60,000 nt of DNA from Lineus longissimus (GCF_910592395.1 NC_088310.1:26369491-26429490), one strand, 5' to 3'. Shown: positions 9,361 through 25,044, numbered from the stretch's first letter. Notes: generated by a model from the sequence alone, not told the origin. Program-made: numbers and translations.

Positions 9361-12300
9361 GTATAATATTACCATATAACCAAGTATATTGAATAATATT
9401 ACAATGTTTTAAAGAGTTAAAGGTATTTGAATCTTTCTGCGAGTCTCAGACGCTATATTGCTTCAGTATTTGCAGTAAATAACAGTTTTAGTTAAAAACG
9501 CTCCAAAACCACGTTAACACCAAGCAGGTTCTGTAGTCTAAAACTATTCAACTTCCTTTGTAGCACTGACTATAGTGCGCAAATACGTGCTCTATAAAGT
9601 TCAGCTTATGCCGTTGTGTAGAAAGATATACAACTACTACAAATACCAAGTTTCAGCAAATTGGCATGCCTGATAACTGCACTATGGCATTGTGTATAAC
9701 TGCATGTCTATTTTCCTGAACCACCTGGCGTATCCCTTTAACGAGTCGTCCCGGTGATCTAGGGATTCTCACGTAACGAAACCCCTGATTAGACATGCTT
9801 ATACTTAAGATAGCTTACGATAAGACATTTATTACATTTTGTCCAAGCCATTGTGAAGCAGTGGAGAAGAGTAATAACTGCGGACTGATTCATCATTGGG
9901 TTCAAATAATCACCGTTTCTACTTGAAAGAGCAACCTGGGGTTCTACAAAATCCCCCCCCCCCCCCTAGATTGCACACCATAGCACCCCATTCTCATGAT
10001 CCAAGCACCCTTTTTCTAAGAGTGAATACTGACGGCTTTCCGGTGCGGGGTGTCGACGCTGATTCTTGACGTGCGCTCTTCAAACATGAAGGAAACAAAA
10101 GCATTGTCTGTTTCTTCATCAAAGCGAGATCTCGCGCCATTCATATGTCAATCAACCATGATAGTTAAAGACGTCGGTGAAATGTAATAGCGGGACTTTC
10201 CCGGACAATGTTCCTGGGATAATGGTCTCTACTAGCTTATCAGGCGGTAAGAGGAGGTTCCTATCCAAGATTTGGTTTCATGTCAAATGTGAAAATTCTT
10301 CTTTCTTGATTGCGCACGTTTTTCCTGTCAAAACCTGTGATATTTACGTGAAAACCGGTAATGCTATCCGGACCTGGCTTCTGCTTAGAGTAATAGCCAG
10401 CGGACATAAAAGGATGTGACCCCATGTCATCTTCGACAGGAGATACCATCCGCAACGCTAAAAAGCCTAATGGAGTGATACCACTTTCATACCCACACTG
10501 ATACCGGAAGCACTTTTGCCGCAACTTCCGGTGCTACCATTTCTTACCAGAGAATCTTCTGCTCATGGAAGGCGCTAGAAACCGGACGAGGTGGTGTCAC
10601 GTGTCAGAGCGTGGGCTACACTAATGACAAGAGAGATTTATCTGATCAATGTGATATCTCTTCAGCCTTCCTGTGGTCAGGGGTTTGTGATTTGAGTGAC
10701 CGGGGAGGAATACGGTGATCTGAACAGATTGAACCTCCTGCCCAGAATGAATGTCACTGACTTGCCCGATAGATTGGGAGGCAAAAGTACAACGTGAAAG
10801 CAATATCAATCGGGAATAGGGAATTTTCGCAAATACTCGACTAACGCCAAAGCGAACGCCTGTCCCATTGTTCGACATCGCGATCAGGAGCTCAAACAAC
10901 GCGTTTGCGTATCGGTAAGGAACTTCTCCATCGGCTGCTGCAGGGCTCGGACGTCTCCAATCTTAGACGAGAACTGGTCTTCCGGTATTAGCGACAAAGG
11001 TGTACTTAGCTTAACATTGATTCATTACAATTTGAAAAGCCAATCGAAATATCTAAAGTTTCTGAAGGCAATCAGCCTTTTGGTTCCTCGGCGCTTCGAG
11101 CATCCTCCAAGTTTGGCAGCAGAGGCTGCATATGCCACAGGGTGACAGCCCGGAGCAGTTGAATCTGATGCCTGTGGCCACCTATTTCTACGGAAATCAA
11201 ACCAGATAAGGCCACTTTCCGATATAAAAGACCGTTGGTCGGTTCAAAATTTCAGAGATGTAACTTTTTTCACAGTTTGACTCATTCATATGAAATTCTT
11301 GTAAAAATGGTTTCAAAATTATTAGTATTCGGAAATACATGTAGTTATATCAGTCAAACACTCTCAATTGTTTTTTGTGTTAGAGATTGTTAATTTTTAG
11401 ATTATAATGCATCAAGCAAGATGTAACTTTATGTCGAAGATGAGAAATGCCTGAAGATGGCCAAGCATTTAAAAACATCTTCATCGCCACCTCCATTGAC
11501 CGGTTTTTCCTGTGCTCCCGGTATCTTGGGAACGGCAGCTATGGTCTCAATTTCCACCTTACAACTCCCTTCTTACATCATACCTCCGTAACAATGACAA
11601 GATATTGTTACCTAAAGACGCGCGGTGTTCTCTCAAAGTCTTGTCACCAGAGTGAACAGGAACCTCTTAGCCCAGATCAGTTATTATTGTTGTGAAAAAC
11701 TGGAAATTCTTAAGAATAAGGAAAGATATACGGCTGTAACAATGGACAATGATTCTTATTAATTCTCTGCCAACTTTCTCCGATATCTTCTCGAGTCTTA
11801 TATCTGGACGCGGGTTGGTAAAGGGCAACGTTGCCTAACGCTACCTGCATCGGCTCACCCTTCAAAGGGCCAGCGTCCCTCGACACCCAGGTCGGGTTAA
11901 CCAAAGGTCTAGGGGTGTTGGTTTGCAATACTTAGGTAAGCTAGTACGAGCTAATTGCCTACAATTTGACGCCATTCTCGGGCCATTTCGCGCCATTTTT
12001 GTTCATTTCGGAGTCGTGTTCGCGCCATCTTAACAGAAACGTTTATGACGAATCTTGCTCGGGGCTTTGAACGAGTTGTCATTATCCAATATTATTGTGG
12101 CTCTTATTTGAAAGAAGGAATGCCGATAAGATGGTTTCTTGGGGGCTTAGAATACTCTTCTTCCATTGCAGTTGTTATCTAATGCTGCTTTTGTTTGTTA
12201 GCATATTCGTGCCAAGTGCAGAGGTGTTTCATAGCGGTAGCGTTTTTGCTAGTCATACTTTTGGCATGCAGAAAGATCCGACTGATAAGGAAGCACACAC

Positions 12301-15300
12301 CTTTACCCTCTAAAGCTACCAAACGTCAAGTTTGATGATTGGAACCACACTTACTGATAACTTTATAATGAGATTTATATGGTTTATTATGCGAAAATAT
12401 CTTCAAGTTGCACCGTGACTTCTCCGGACATGCAAGATCGTTTAGAAACCAATAAACTGCAAGAAACAGTGAACCAGACCACGGATGTACGGAATGTAAC
12501 CTTATGTAGACTTTATTGAAATACCTTCCCCTCTTTTTGCTTTCTTTTTCTCAGTTTCTTATTAGCGAACTAAATCACCTCAGGGTCTGATTTACAGTGT
12601 CTTTCTTTATCCACAAGCACGGCGCGCTTTTGACAGTTGTTTTTACATTTAAACGAGAAAATCATAGATTTTGAAGGACTTGAAGTGACTTCTTTCTTCA
12701 TTTTTTATGACGCATGAAATTGTAATTGAAAACTCAGTGGAATCGTGTATCCCTGGGCTGAGGTGGGCGAACTATACATACACGCGCAATACGGGGTCAT
12801 TAATCGAAAATGAGCATCGAACGATGGGCGCCTGGTCAGGTCTTAAGAAGAGGAGACGCCCAGCATTCAGGCAATACAGGTAACGTCTGCCCATCAACAA
12901 TGGGTGAAGTGTTCCTATTAAAGAATCGGATGAAAAAAATAGCCCGCGCACGATTCTGGGTTTCGGCGTAATCATTATGACATTCTAATTCGCCTAACGC
13001 TGAAGGAAACCTGTGATTTTTTTCCCTGGCGTTATATTACACGAGAGCCTTAAGACAAAACCCGAGACACTCTCATGATTTTCGCCATATAAATTATTGT
13101 CTCGCTAAATTGGTCGTGATCTGCTCGGGGCGATGCCTTATCCTTTGGCGAGAGTTGGAGTGTCGGGTAGCAGGCCCGAAAGCCACAGAGAACAGTCGAA
13201 CAATACTGATCAGAGGGCAATCTTAAGTCATCCGACTCCCGCTTTCAAGGAGCGCCAAGTCGAAAGACAACTCATTCTGTATGACACCGAAATATGCTAA
13301 TTATCGGGTGTTTGTCTTCCAATTAATAAGTGGACTGGAATTTGCCGAGTGGAGAGGGTATGGTCGGGCTGGATGGAGTATGGACAACAGGTGGAGGAGA
13401 GGGAGTTATAGCTGGACACAGATCGTAATATGTTGACGGACTAAGTATATATGGTTCTTAAGAGCCAAGACCTTCAATGCCTGCGAGATTGAAGCAAGCG
13501 CGTAACAGAATTCCTTTTGACCTCTGAACACTCTGGTGTATATCCTCAGAACAGAATTCCCTGCTACACTGGCCCTAAATCATTTTTTTACAAGCTAGAT
13601 CAAAGTTGAAAGAATATTAGCCTCTTCAGATATCCAGTAGCTGTCAGACTCTTAGAGAGACGGGAAAATTCTTTCGCAGCATTTGATATCTGAGTTGATT
13701 GGGCAATTAGTCGACTTAATGCTCGCCTGATTCCCTGTAAAACAGCTCTAAACCCCATTAGGGAAGTCACCGGTTTAATGACTGTCTCCGCCTTGTGCCC
13801 CAGTCAAGACCCGACCAGCCCAGACCGCGGTGCGGTGGCTGGCTCACAAAAAGCACCCGTCTCCACTAACGAGTGAATAATTGCTACATGAAGCCTGAAA
13901 TAAACCAGGCGATCACGTCATAACTTAACTAAGCATTAATAGGGAAAGGGAAAATCAAAGGGACAAACTCGTTTCCTCAGCGCAATCGTATCCGGGCACG
14001 TGTCATCCTTCTGTGCTCTCCCTACCAGGGATATTAGGCTTGGGGGAGGCAAGGGCGTGGTCTCCCCCGCTATGTTGTCTTTACCTCCTTTAATAGTGAT
14101 GCTATCGCTCAAAGCCATCGGAAATCACTAAAACAAAGATAATGGTTGCGCAGCGGAACCGTGGAATACCAAATTATCCTTGTCTTACGCGTTTAATTGC
14201 ACTTGGCTACATACTAGTCCTTTGGTTATGTGAAAACACGTGTCATTCCTGGGACCCAGCATGGCATCAATGTGACGAGAGTTAGTGCGCATGCTCGTGC
14301 GCGTGCGGGCCTGGATTCGTCAGTTCACAACACCTGGTCCCCCGCCAGGGGCGCTGGTTAGACATGGCCCTATATGTATGAATCACAAAGATTACAGGTT
14401 CCAAGCATGAAGAGGCACTTAAATCGAACCAGAAAAACACACGATTCCCAGAACCGCTGATATGTGCCTGTGCGAGGATGCCTCCTTAATTACTGTCCTC
14501 GATGGGAGCACCCTTTGAAGTGTTTTTAACATCGCATACGGTTTGGCTGGACCATTCGTTGCAGATTACGTGCCCAACCTACAGATGGGTATCAACCAGG
14601 CTCAGTAAAGGCTCAGGAAGACTGACAATTGCTGTGCATCTTTTTAGGGTAAAGATGTTTCGGGCAACTTTCTGTCATATATGAACCAATTGGAAAACCT
14701 TGATGAAACTATGCCGTAAGAAAAGTTGAAGAAACGTGCTAGTTGGCCACACCCAAGAACGTCCTCTCTTTTTTGATATTTCAACAGCTCGGGAAGTTAG
14801 ATGTAATTGAACGTGCTTGTCGAGAGCCATATTCCAGCTAATTGGCCGATGATTTGCAATCTTGCAAGATCCTTCTTCTGCTAAGTGGCCGTTATTCCAT
14901 TTAGTGTCAGAGGTGATCCAAGTCCCTGGAAGAGATTGAGAAGGTCTGGGTGATTAAGTGTGCCAGGTGTAAGCGATAGTTCTGTCTCCACCACAGTAAT
15001 ATCACCAATTAGAAGCTATAAGGGAGACAGGATCTTCTGGGTGGATGGGTCCATGACATCCTTTTGTCCGGTGCCACCATCAACAGTCAGCTGCGGATGG
15101 GAGTGAAAACCTATCTACTTAATTAGTAGCTTTTACTGCCAGCGACCCGCATCGTTTGGATGGTCTCCGTACGGAGTGACAGTTAGCTGGATTTTAGGCA
15201 AAATGACTGACCACATTGGTGATAGCTTCTGAAGAGTGATCTTGTCGTCTGACTTGTAACATCAGGCTAACATTGTGATCAACCCCATGGTAATCTATTT

Positions 15301-16843
15301 CAAGAAGTGACCTGTATAGGTCACAAAGTAGTAGAGGTATAGTCAAGCAAAACTGCGCTAAAAGGAAAAGATGCTTTTTTCTCTTTCGGCTTTTTTTGCC
15401 CGTCCCGACTCCCCTCTGTGCTGGACATCGCATCACCTGCATATCTCTAACTAAGCGGCAAACACCATTTGGTGGCCGATCCTTGGGATCCCTCAGAGAC
15501 CAGTACGCGAGTGTCACCCTCTCTTTGGTCATCTGGCTCCTCGGCCTTGCACTCAAGGACGCCAATTGTCACAAGATCATACGCCAGTTTTAATGGTTAT
15601 AAGGCCATGTTTCCCAGGAGTGATTGCCCAAGGTGTTCGAGCAGGTTGCATGAATTATGAACAAGATCGGTGGACTGTCTACAGGGTGCGGGTAAAGATG
15701 ACGCCCCTGTGTGATACATATTTTTATTTCATTACGATTTCCAGCATCTTTAAATGAAAGACAACTGCCTTGATGTCAAGGACAGTGAAAGCGACTCAGC
15801 AGTCACGCGGCGTGGGTCAATATCACGAGGATTTCCGCCCCTAATCACCAGGGCTTTTTGAAATAGAAAGCTCAAACATGTTTATGAGTTTTGACGCCTG
15901 AGGGGAAACTGCATAAGTATCTATAAGTAAATATGGAGAGGTGAATTTCTTGGCTGAGCCCGAGGGTACTTGACTGTTCATCTGCTGACCATTTTCAATG
16001 GTTATGGATATTCCCGTTGCCTGCGTGCGTCAAGAAAGGACGAATAACAAGTTAGTCGTACTATAAGCAGGGTTTGCAAGCCTTACGAAGAGATACGAAA
16101 GACAAAGAAAAAATGCACTCCATGATTCCAATTTTCTCCTCTGGAGTGAAAAATTAGTTTATGCTGGACAGAATCTGAAAGAATTTAAACGTTTGGTTTT
16201 TGAAAATAAGGTAGTGACGTTATTCTGAACTTATTTTTTGTTATTTGTTTTCGGTTGAAATAAACCAAAACTTGGCATTTAGAGGTAATGATAGATCAAA
16301 AGCAGCAAGTGACCTTTTATGTTGAATCATTGGCTTTATCACCAAATATGTGTATTCAATATCACACACTTCAAAACATGATGAACGGTTTTGGGCAACA
16401 AAGTCCTCTTGACATAAAAGTTTTACTATTAATTGGCTTTAGTTAGCGTATACAAAGGTCTGGCCCTTCGAGGCGATTATAAATCAAAAGCGCCAAGCGT
16501 TTCCCTCTTTATATTGTTGGTTTAATGTTAAACAAGATAAAAGATATCGGTTACTACTGCACATAATTTTATTTGAGATACGAGTTTTTTTCTGATAGAT
16601 GCTATTTTCATGGCAGTATTTATGCACTGAAATTTATCACCAAAAATAAAAGGTGGGTATTGACATACATCAGAGGAATTTTGAAAGGCAACTGTCTTTT
16701 CACTTTTATTGTTGGCTTTCATATCGGACACTATGAATATGATGAAAGACATGGGTTACTACCAAGTCCATCTTTATTTCTAATGTTTTTTCCTCTGTTT
16801 GTTATTTTCTTTGTAGTATACGATTGATCACTTTTAACGTTTT
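9361..16843. other. Gene-free intergenic region
   Basis: No open frame shows a recognisable domain, and the short frames lack codon-level plausibility. The only feature I can name is a run of 14 C at 9953-9966. Diverged or single-copy non-coding DNA fits best. Confidence 0.5.
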
Positions 16844-16940
16844 TGAGTGTTTCCGCCGAGTTTCTGAGTGTTTCCCCATAGTTTGGTAACGCGCAGAAAG
16901 CAGATTGAACTATAGAGGACAACCAAAGATGTTACACCGC
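16844..16940. repeat. Dispersed repeat, copy 2 (GAGTGTTTCCC family)
   Basis: Second copy of the element at 4226-4391, in the same orientation and without the extra 70 bp. Shared blocks are GAGTGTTTCC twice, TAGTTTGGTAACGC, AGATTGAAC and CAAAGATGTTACACCG. Confidence 0.6.
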
Positions 16941-19900
16941 CATTGAGTCTTGGACAAGTACAAGAATGTAGAAGGAAGGGAGGCAAGAATATGACAGATG
17001 AAATTTCTAGAAAATTGATTCTCTGAAAGATGATTTTTTAAAAGATAATTCAGCCTATACATCGCCCGATGAAGAACACTGCATTTATGTTATAGCGCCT
17101 AGCTTAGTTATGTAATTGATATGAGCCATGCCCTAGGCAGAGCTAAACCGCCTATACCACTTTGAACGTTTAAACTAAGCAAGTGAGTAAGATGATCCTG
17201 CGGACTACGTAGCTTTGACACGATGTATTATGGTTCAGGCTCCCCTTTCAAAGGCAACGGCTCTTCTGGTGATTTCTAGTACTTCACACGTAACCCTAAA
17301 GCAGCTTCGGCGTTAAAAAGCTAGTCTTTCCTCACGTCCGCAACATAATTCTATGGATATATTTTTAAGCCACCCGGTTTAGGAGTGGTACGTAACCCAC
17401 TGCCGAGGAAAAGCATTCCGGATGTGTTACACCCCCAAACTAGCCCCATTTTATTCCAAGTGGGGAAGGTTGATCACGATGCTTTTAAGATGTTGCTTGT
17501 ACTGACCATGGTATTCCTCAGTGCACTCATCGTCACTTGTCATGAAGCCTACGTTTTCACAATTCCGTTTTATTTTCGAATCTCTGCCTTGGTGACTGTT
17601 GTCATCATTTTAGGCTTTGAGTAGCTTACGGCCACACTAAAACTTAAGAGGGTGTAACGTCATCACTGATCGTTATAAACGACTAATACAAGGGCACACC
17701 GTCCATTATAAATCTAATTCGGGAAATCATATGGAATTTAATGAAAAGAACAGTTGATCGTATTCGATGAACAAATGAACACAGCACGAAGTTCCTGGGC
17801 ATTGTTTTCCAATTAACCCTAACCCTTTTGATGAAATGCACTGATACCAAAGCATTGTTTAAAAAGTCTGGTTTTCCCTTGAAGAGGTAACTACGGGGTC
17901 TGTAAACCTTTCACCAGCTCGAAGCCTACCCGATCGAGGCATGAAAAGACCATGAATATCACTGCAAATTGTTAGGTAGCGGATCTAGGCAATCCGAGGG
18001 TGTTGATCACTCATTGTGTGAGTCTGGCTGTAAACGGCGAATAATTAGGACCCTTCCAGAGATAATCATAAAGTGTTTACTCGTTTGGCCTTGAGATAGA
18101 AATGTTCAGGAGAATAAGGCGTTTACCCCCATTGTATTTATCATTCTCTGCTCAGCGTGGCTTTTACCCAAATTTAGGAGACTTGCTTACTTGCCATTAG
18201 AATTTGATTTATCGTTTTGCATGGAATCCTGTTCTCCTAGGAATGTTCGAGTAAGAAAGCTGACGAAAATCGCTCGAAAACAAATTGCCCATTACTGTTC
18301 TTCGAGGAACATTTCCAAGGAAACACCTGCTTCTTACATATTGTTGAAAACATTCACGTGATATATGATACTTCAATTTCATAAATGCGTATTAAAAAAA
18401 AATTTGGGGGAGAAATTTCTCGAATTGATATACGCCTCCTAAGTTTTGTTCTACCATGATCGGAATGTTCAAACGTACTGAAGTATGTCATTAGTGGCTT
18501 TGTGATGTTGCCAGACAGAAATAGCAAGCCATTGTTATACAAGTTAAAACAAAGTGTGGACCTTCTGAGGACAATGTACACTTTGAATATGTTGATAAAA
18601 CCGATCCGAAGCATATCACTTGTGCATACATCTACACCGTGAATTAAATGAGACACGTTTGCGTACTAATGTATGAGGCGTCAAACCTCTGGGCGTCGAA
18701 GCTGGGATCACGTTGTTAACATTTCAATCCAATTTCACCTAAAAACGCAAACATTTCAACAAGGAAACATCACGCTCGACCTGGCGGAGTGTGACCAACG
18801 CAAGGTCACATTATATGTTATTCAAAAGACATTTTACCAGCGAACATTCACGTTCTCTGCAGCATGAACACTGTATGTCAACCCGGGACGTCAAACTTGT
18901 CATCTGCTCGAGGCGGCCATATTTGTTTACATAACATTGGTTGTGATACAAACAATGTATTTATAATACTTGTTGCTATGCATGAAAGATGTTCTTGTGA
19001 TATTATAGATATTTACTCAAAAACAGGTTGAAATGACCCAAATATCAAACCGGAATAAACCCCCCATTGTCTGATATAGGAACTTTTCTCACTGGTTGCA
19101 CATTCATAATGGTAACTGACAGATGATAGAATTAGTTTTTAATTGTATTCGTTATTGGTGTATAGTGTTTTGCAAAGCTTCTAGTACACAGAGGTATGCG
19201 AGACCATGTTGCAGAGGTTTTTAAAATCCTATATTGACAGAAGAACGAACGCATATTTTGCCTCGGTGACGTCACAGATTAAGTCACATATTATTGGAAA
19301 TAAAGTAACTTGTTCTTTCTTAAGACAGCCATTTCTGCAGTATGTTGATTTTCTTTAAGAAAAACATCAAAACACTGCTATCAAAGTGTCAAAACACATT
19401 TCATTCAAACCGGCCAGATATCGCAGTCAAAAGTTTAAAGCTGAATGATTTCTTTCAGATTGAATTAGGGGAATTAAAACAAATGTACCGAGGCCATGGT
19501 GGAGATTAAGCGATCATCACATGCAGTATTGACAAACCCTGACCCGATTTCCGCATCCCCATCCCTCAAATGAGGTCTATGGACCCTTGGATAAACTAAC
19601 TCGGGACCTTAGGCTCAGCTTGTTCTTGTTACCAGGTCAGTAAGGTCCACCCCTACCGCACCATCTCTCATAGGAAAGATGGGTAGAGGAAGACCCTCGC
19701 CCTACTGATCAGAGAAACCAAAAGGTCGAGCACAGCAACCTGAGCACCATCCATTTCATAACAACAAAACAATAAACCAATGTGTACACCTCGACCAGCG
19801 TTCACAATTATTATGTTTACCGTGAGCCGGTTTCCTGTCTCGAATCCGGTTTTTCTTCCTGCTCCATGTTTCAATTGCGGGTGTTTCTATGTGATTTTCT

Positions 19901-22900
19901 CATTTGATTAAATATCGTACGCGGGCATTTGGGAATTAACAACAATTCGGTGACGGATTACATTCCGCAGTAGTAGTCATCTTGCTCAGGTGGCAGTGGG
20001 CCGTCTTGCATGTCCTGGGGTCCTTTCTTTAAGACACTGATCTGTTTATCTCCGCTGACTTGAAAGCGATTCTCAAGGAATGTGGCCCGGACCATCGGGA
20101 TGTCGGTGGCCATTGTGTACAGAGCTGCTGATGCGGAGACGGGATTTGGCGGACGCGCTCTTTGACAGGACTGCGTCTCTTGTTACTTTTGAACCCAGAT
20201 TAGCATTAGTTGACATATGCTTTCTCCTTGAAGGATGATATGGTCACTTGATATGACAAGCAATGTCAGTATTAAGCGCTTTGAACCGTCGAGACGGATC
20301 ACACACAAAAAAATGAAAGATTTTCTTTCTCGTGTTTCGTAAGAGTCTCCTGTTTGTTTTGAAAGATTTGGTCTTGACAACTTGTTACATGAGATGATAA
20401 TCATAAATGTGGAAAATGATCTGCCAATCGAACAAACATACAAAGACCATGTAAAAAGAAATATAACGATAACGTCATGGAAAATTTGTCATAATTTCAG
20501 TGCCATTAATGGACGAAATTATGATTGGTTGACAAACATTGGACCAATGCCTTCCTCTTTGTGAGTTTGATGTTCGAGTTACCACAGCTTCTTCATTTCT
20601 ATATACCACTCATCAGCAGTGTATGACTGGTCACACGAATTTCCGCAACAAGATTTTCATTGCAATGCATGCAGGAAAACGTGCAGCGCAGATACTTTTC
20701 AACTGTTCTCCATCAATAGAATTTCAATTTTCTATACTCGTTTAGCCTTATGTTGTTTGAAAATAATTCTGTTTTTTTGTTAAATTTCGATATCATCCTT
20801 ACTCGCATAGAGGTTTTTGTAAATTAAACCCCATGAAACCCCAGAACCAGATTGCTCTCTTTGTATGACAAATTATTATCAAATTATGTCTCGGCGATAG
20901 TAGCAGACATGGTAGACAAATCCTACCTCGATCACGTGTCGCTTGCGTTCCCACAAGCTGGAGAATCGCTCCTCCAAACAGCCCGGGGGTGACCTGTGAC
21001 CCCCGTTGCGCTGATCACCGCGAATGAAGCGCGTTTCTTCTCCCGCGGTATTTACGTTCCTGCAAATCTTTACCCATAATGCTTTCTAAGGTGCATATGG
21101 TTTTTGCCGGGAAAAGGTCTCAAGGCGGTGTCAGCCTGATCGATCGTCAGGGAGTCTTGGCAGCCATCGACAGTTCTTTGGAAAAGAAAAAAGAGAATAG
21201 TTGTGGGATCCGTTTGAGAGGGGGACCATCCGTGAAAGGTGTTTCTTTCAGTGTTAAAAGAGCACGCACTGTCTATATTGTCTCACTGGAAGTCATAATG
21301 AGCATTCGAATCATGCACGTATACGTGATAATTATATATAATCTCATCACCATGGCATAATTTCGATGACACTTTGCGGAACTAAATTACCAATAAATAG
21401 ATGGAACGCAATTAATTGTGTAATATCACAGCGTCTACTATTATACGCCTTTCTCTTTATCGGGTATCTGGTAACTAAGGGCGTTTTGGTGCTTCCGCTT
21501 TGGTGGACAGTAAGGCTGATGGGGTCATGTCCCCTTCGGGAGCTGACCCTCTGGCCGGGTGGTAGACTGATCGAACAGAAAATGATGGGATATGCTGGCA
21601 GATGCAGTAACTAAATATGTTTACTTTCGCTGGTATTTCCAATTTGTTATCTTCCAAACCAAATTCTGCAAGTTAATAACCACGTGTATGTAACACCGAA
21701 ACGGTATAGGCCTACAACGGTAAACATTCACAATCGAAAACATTCCTTCCTAAAATACCATTCCCGTGTTTTAATTTATTCGAGTTAAGATGATATGCAC
21801 AATCACTGCGCTCAGATTCACACACAAAATATCACCTTTGGCGAAATTTGTTTCATGATTTTAAGGCGGTTCTTTTCAATTATTTGAATATGTCTCCCAG
21901 CAGGGTCCCGATGGATTCTCCTCACAGTTGTATTCTGATGGATTCTGATGCGATCCATCGGTTGATTTTGTAGTGAACAGCGGGATCCTGGCCGGGCGCG
22001 GTGCAGCCTCCTGACTGCTCAAGTTAAGTATGGGAAACTCGCAACGCGCGGAGGCACGAGCGGCTCGTCTTATGTCTTAAGTGATGAATTCTTTATGCAG
22101 CAGAATATCAAACGATTGATGTGTTTATTGTCATTCGGAGAAATTGGCAAGGTTATAATTGCTGCGAAGCACTTAATTAACCCTTCATGTCCGAAGCTTG
22201 GAATGCATTTGCCAACTGACGGACTGCCAAGTATTTCGGACTGAGAAGAAGAGGACGAAGACAACAAACAGATAGACTGAGAGGTCACACAGGTAAATAA
22301 TTTGGTAAGTTAGCCATACCGCAAATAAAAAACCCTAGCTACCAAGCACCTTCTTCTTACAAATATAATCGGATTTTTCTTCATTAAACGACCATATCAT
22401 CATACTTTATTTGTAGCACGAAGCTCGACCTTTTTCATTTTCTAAGACACCGTTTTGGCTGTTTTTCTCAAACCATTCCGTCTCGGACTTCCTTGGTGTC
22501 TCCGCATCATATCGTACTTGGTCTCACATGAAAAAAGCGTGGCTAGCGTATAGGTGCCGCTCAAAACACGACCATCAAAGCTACTCGCGACTCAACCTGG
22601 CCATCCATTTTTTCAGTTTCCTTTTGTATACTGAAGATGGGCCGGGCTGACAAGTTGGCTGACTTTATGTCACCATATACAGCTTAATATCACTGCCAAA
22701 TTGGCTGACCCGATTTTTTATAAATCGGCAAAATCAGATATCGCTACAACTCAGTTGTTTGAATCTGGCCTTTCAGTGGAGTTTCTTTACTTAATGTTGA
22801 GAGGTGAGTGGCCAGCTCCTGTCGCGGAGACTGAGACACGAACACCAAGGCAACCAAAGACTGGCTCGATTCGATTCTTAAATAGCTCCACTCTTTTTCA

Positions 22901-25044
22901 TTATCACATTGAAATTACTCCAGGACCTTTGCTAGAAGAAGAGGAACGCATTTTTCTGTTGTTTTGCGTCATCAAGGTAATGATATGAAGCATGTCTCAG
23001 TAATGCCTACCTAAATCTTTCCCCTCGAACATTGTTATCATCAAGATTAGCTTTTGAAAGTGACTAAGCCGCGTTTGTTGAAGTCTTATGTATTGTACGA
23101 AAACGCCAGCAAGTCTGATTTTCCCCCAAAGTCCGCCACCATCGAAATGTCACAGCCAGTGGTTGACAATAAATCTGTAGGAGCTGGAAGAATACGAACG
23201 TTAATCAGATCCGTTGTTTTGGAGAGATAACCTTTTAAAACTGTCCCGGCATCAATGTCTAGAAATACTGATCTCGGGGTTGAACCAGTGACCGCCTTGG
23301 CTTGAACGCTCATTAATGCAGTCCATCGTAAGATCGTCGTAGAGCGATAAAACTGTCCAAAAGTTGTTCTATTAACGCCGTTCTTTATTACCATGGATCA
23401 AAATGCTCCTGTCAAAATTAAGATAATCCGTTAATAACATGAGATACAGTACTCAAGGGACTCTTATGGACCTGGCATAATAATCGGATTAATAAAGAGG
23501 CTAGGGTGACAGATACTCTGACAAAGCAGACGACACACTTGATCAAGATGCCGCCAGACTCGCATAATGACGGATTATCCTATAAGTCATTGAGGAGGAG
23601 ACAGATTTATGCTTTGTTGGGACATTGTTTTGATAGTGCGATGTTATCTTGAGATGGGCCCCGTGTGGATCGCGTTGAGGACCTCTGTCACGGAACCCTT
23701 TGGGGTTTGGCGGGCTAGTGTGACACAAGCCCAATGCTCCGTGCCGGCCACTCGTGCCCCGTGCGGCCGAGTGTCACCTTGAGAGTCGGACGGCCCGTGA
23801 GGACTCCACCCGTTCCATGCGCATAAAAGAGATAATCGGGCTCTCTGATTTCTTCACGGGCTCACTTTGAAGTCAGCTTGATCCCGTTTGTTAACCTGAC
23901 ATAACATTGAACATGACCTTCTGGTGGAGATGAAAAGACTGCGGCCACAGGATTGGTCTTGTGTTTTTTTAACTTATATCATATTTCAGTTGATGTGGCC
24001 CCTTATCTAGTTTGTTAACACGATATATTTTCACCCTTGACTTTGATGAGTTCGTTAAAGACGATTTGTCATTTTACCTTGCGGGTGTTATAAGTTAATA
24101 TGAACTTAAAAGAATTGTGTAATCCAACAATGAATCGGCTCTCTCCAAAGAGACATAAAACCCAGTTGCTTCTGATGTACATGTACATGTACGTTAAAAA
24201 GCTTTTTATAAGTCCAACTTATTAATCGTTAAGCCTCAAAATGATCCACAGTAGCAGTGAAAGGTACATTTTGCAATAATCCTTTTTTGACATTGTACAA
24301 ACTATTACCATCATGGTGATGAATCAATCCATTGAAAATAATCCATCATCACACGTTGCAATAGAAGAAGTAACTAGATAAGCATGCCAAGTTACTCAAC
24401 AAGCTTTGCATTACAATATGCAAGCACTTACACCACCTTGATGCTAATTAACGCAGCCTAATTAACCCACTGAAAATAATTATCCCACTTTTTCGATCAG
24501 TCATATTGTTTTCAAGTTCCACCACCTCGTCAACTGAAACTTGAAGATATCGCTTCACTTTCAAAGCAAAACGAATATTATATATTAAGTTTTTCACGTG
24601 AGTGTCTTTGCTGTGAATCATCATATCAAATTAGAGATTGAACCGTTCTGTGACGGAATGCAATTAACAAGCATGCAGCTGATATCACGTAAGACAAAGG
24701 GATTCGGAGACGAGTCGTTATTACGCCTGGGGCTGGGGGAAAAGAATAGAGCTTGGAGGGGTGTATGACTTCCAAGTAATTATACATATACACATGTATA
24801 TGTAGCTGAGATGCTTACCCGGATTGTAATGATAGCCTATGTTTTAATAGTGAAATTGAATTACAGGGGAAAAGTATTGATGCAATGTGTCAGTATGGTA
24901 TAGAAAACAACGCTCAGTGACATAAGTGCCACTCTCACTTCTTAACAGCAGTGTAGAACTTAATGACCGGTTGTGTTCGTTACTTCGACGACTTGAAGTA
25001 GTATTAATGCTGCAGACGTTTTTAATGGGTTGAACTATACCCGA
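16941..25044. other. Gene-free intergenic region
   Basis: Many short frames, none with a recognisable family. I found no long inverted or direct repeats beyond a TACATGTACATGTAC microsatellite-like stretch at 24177-24191 and a near-palindrome at 24784-24805. Confidence 0.5.

Noticed and set aside
9953-9966. Poly-C run as a functional G-quadruplex or i-motif
   Set aside because: A single homopolymer of 14 C with no neighbouring tracts. A simple slippage repeat or assembly artefact is more likely.
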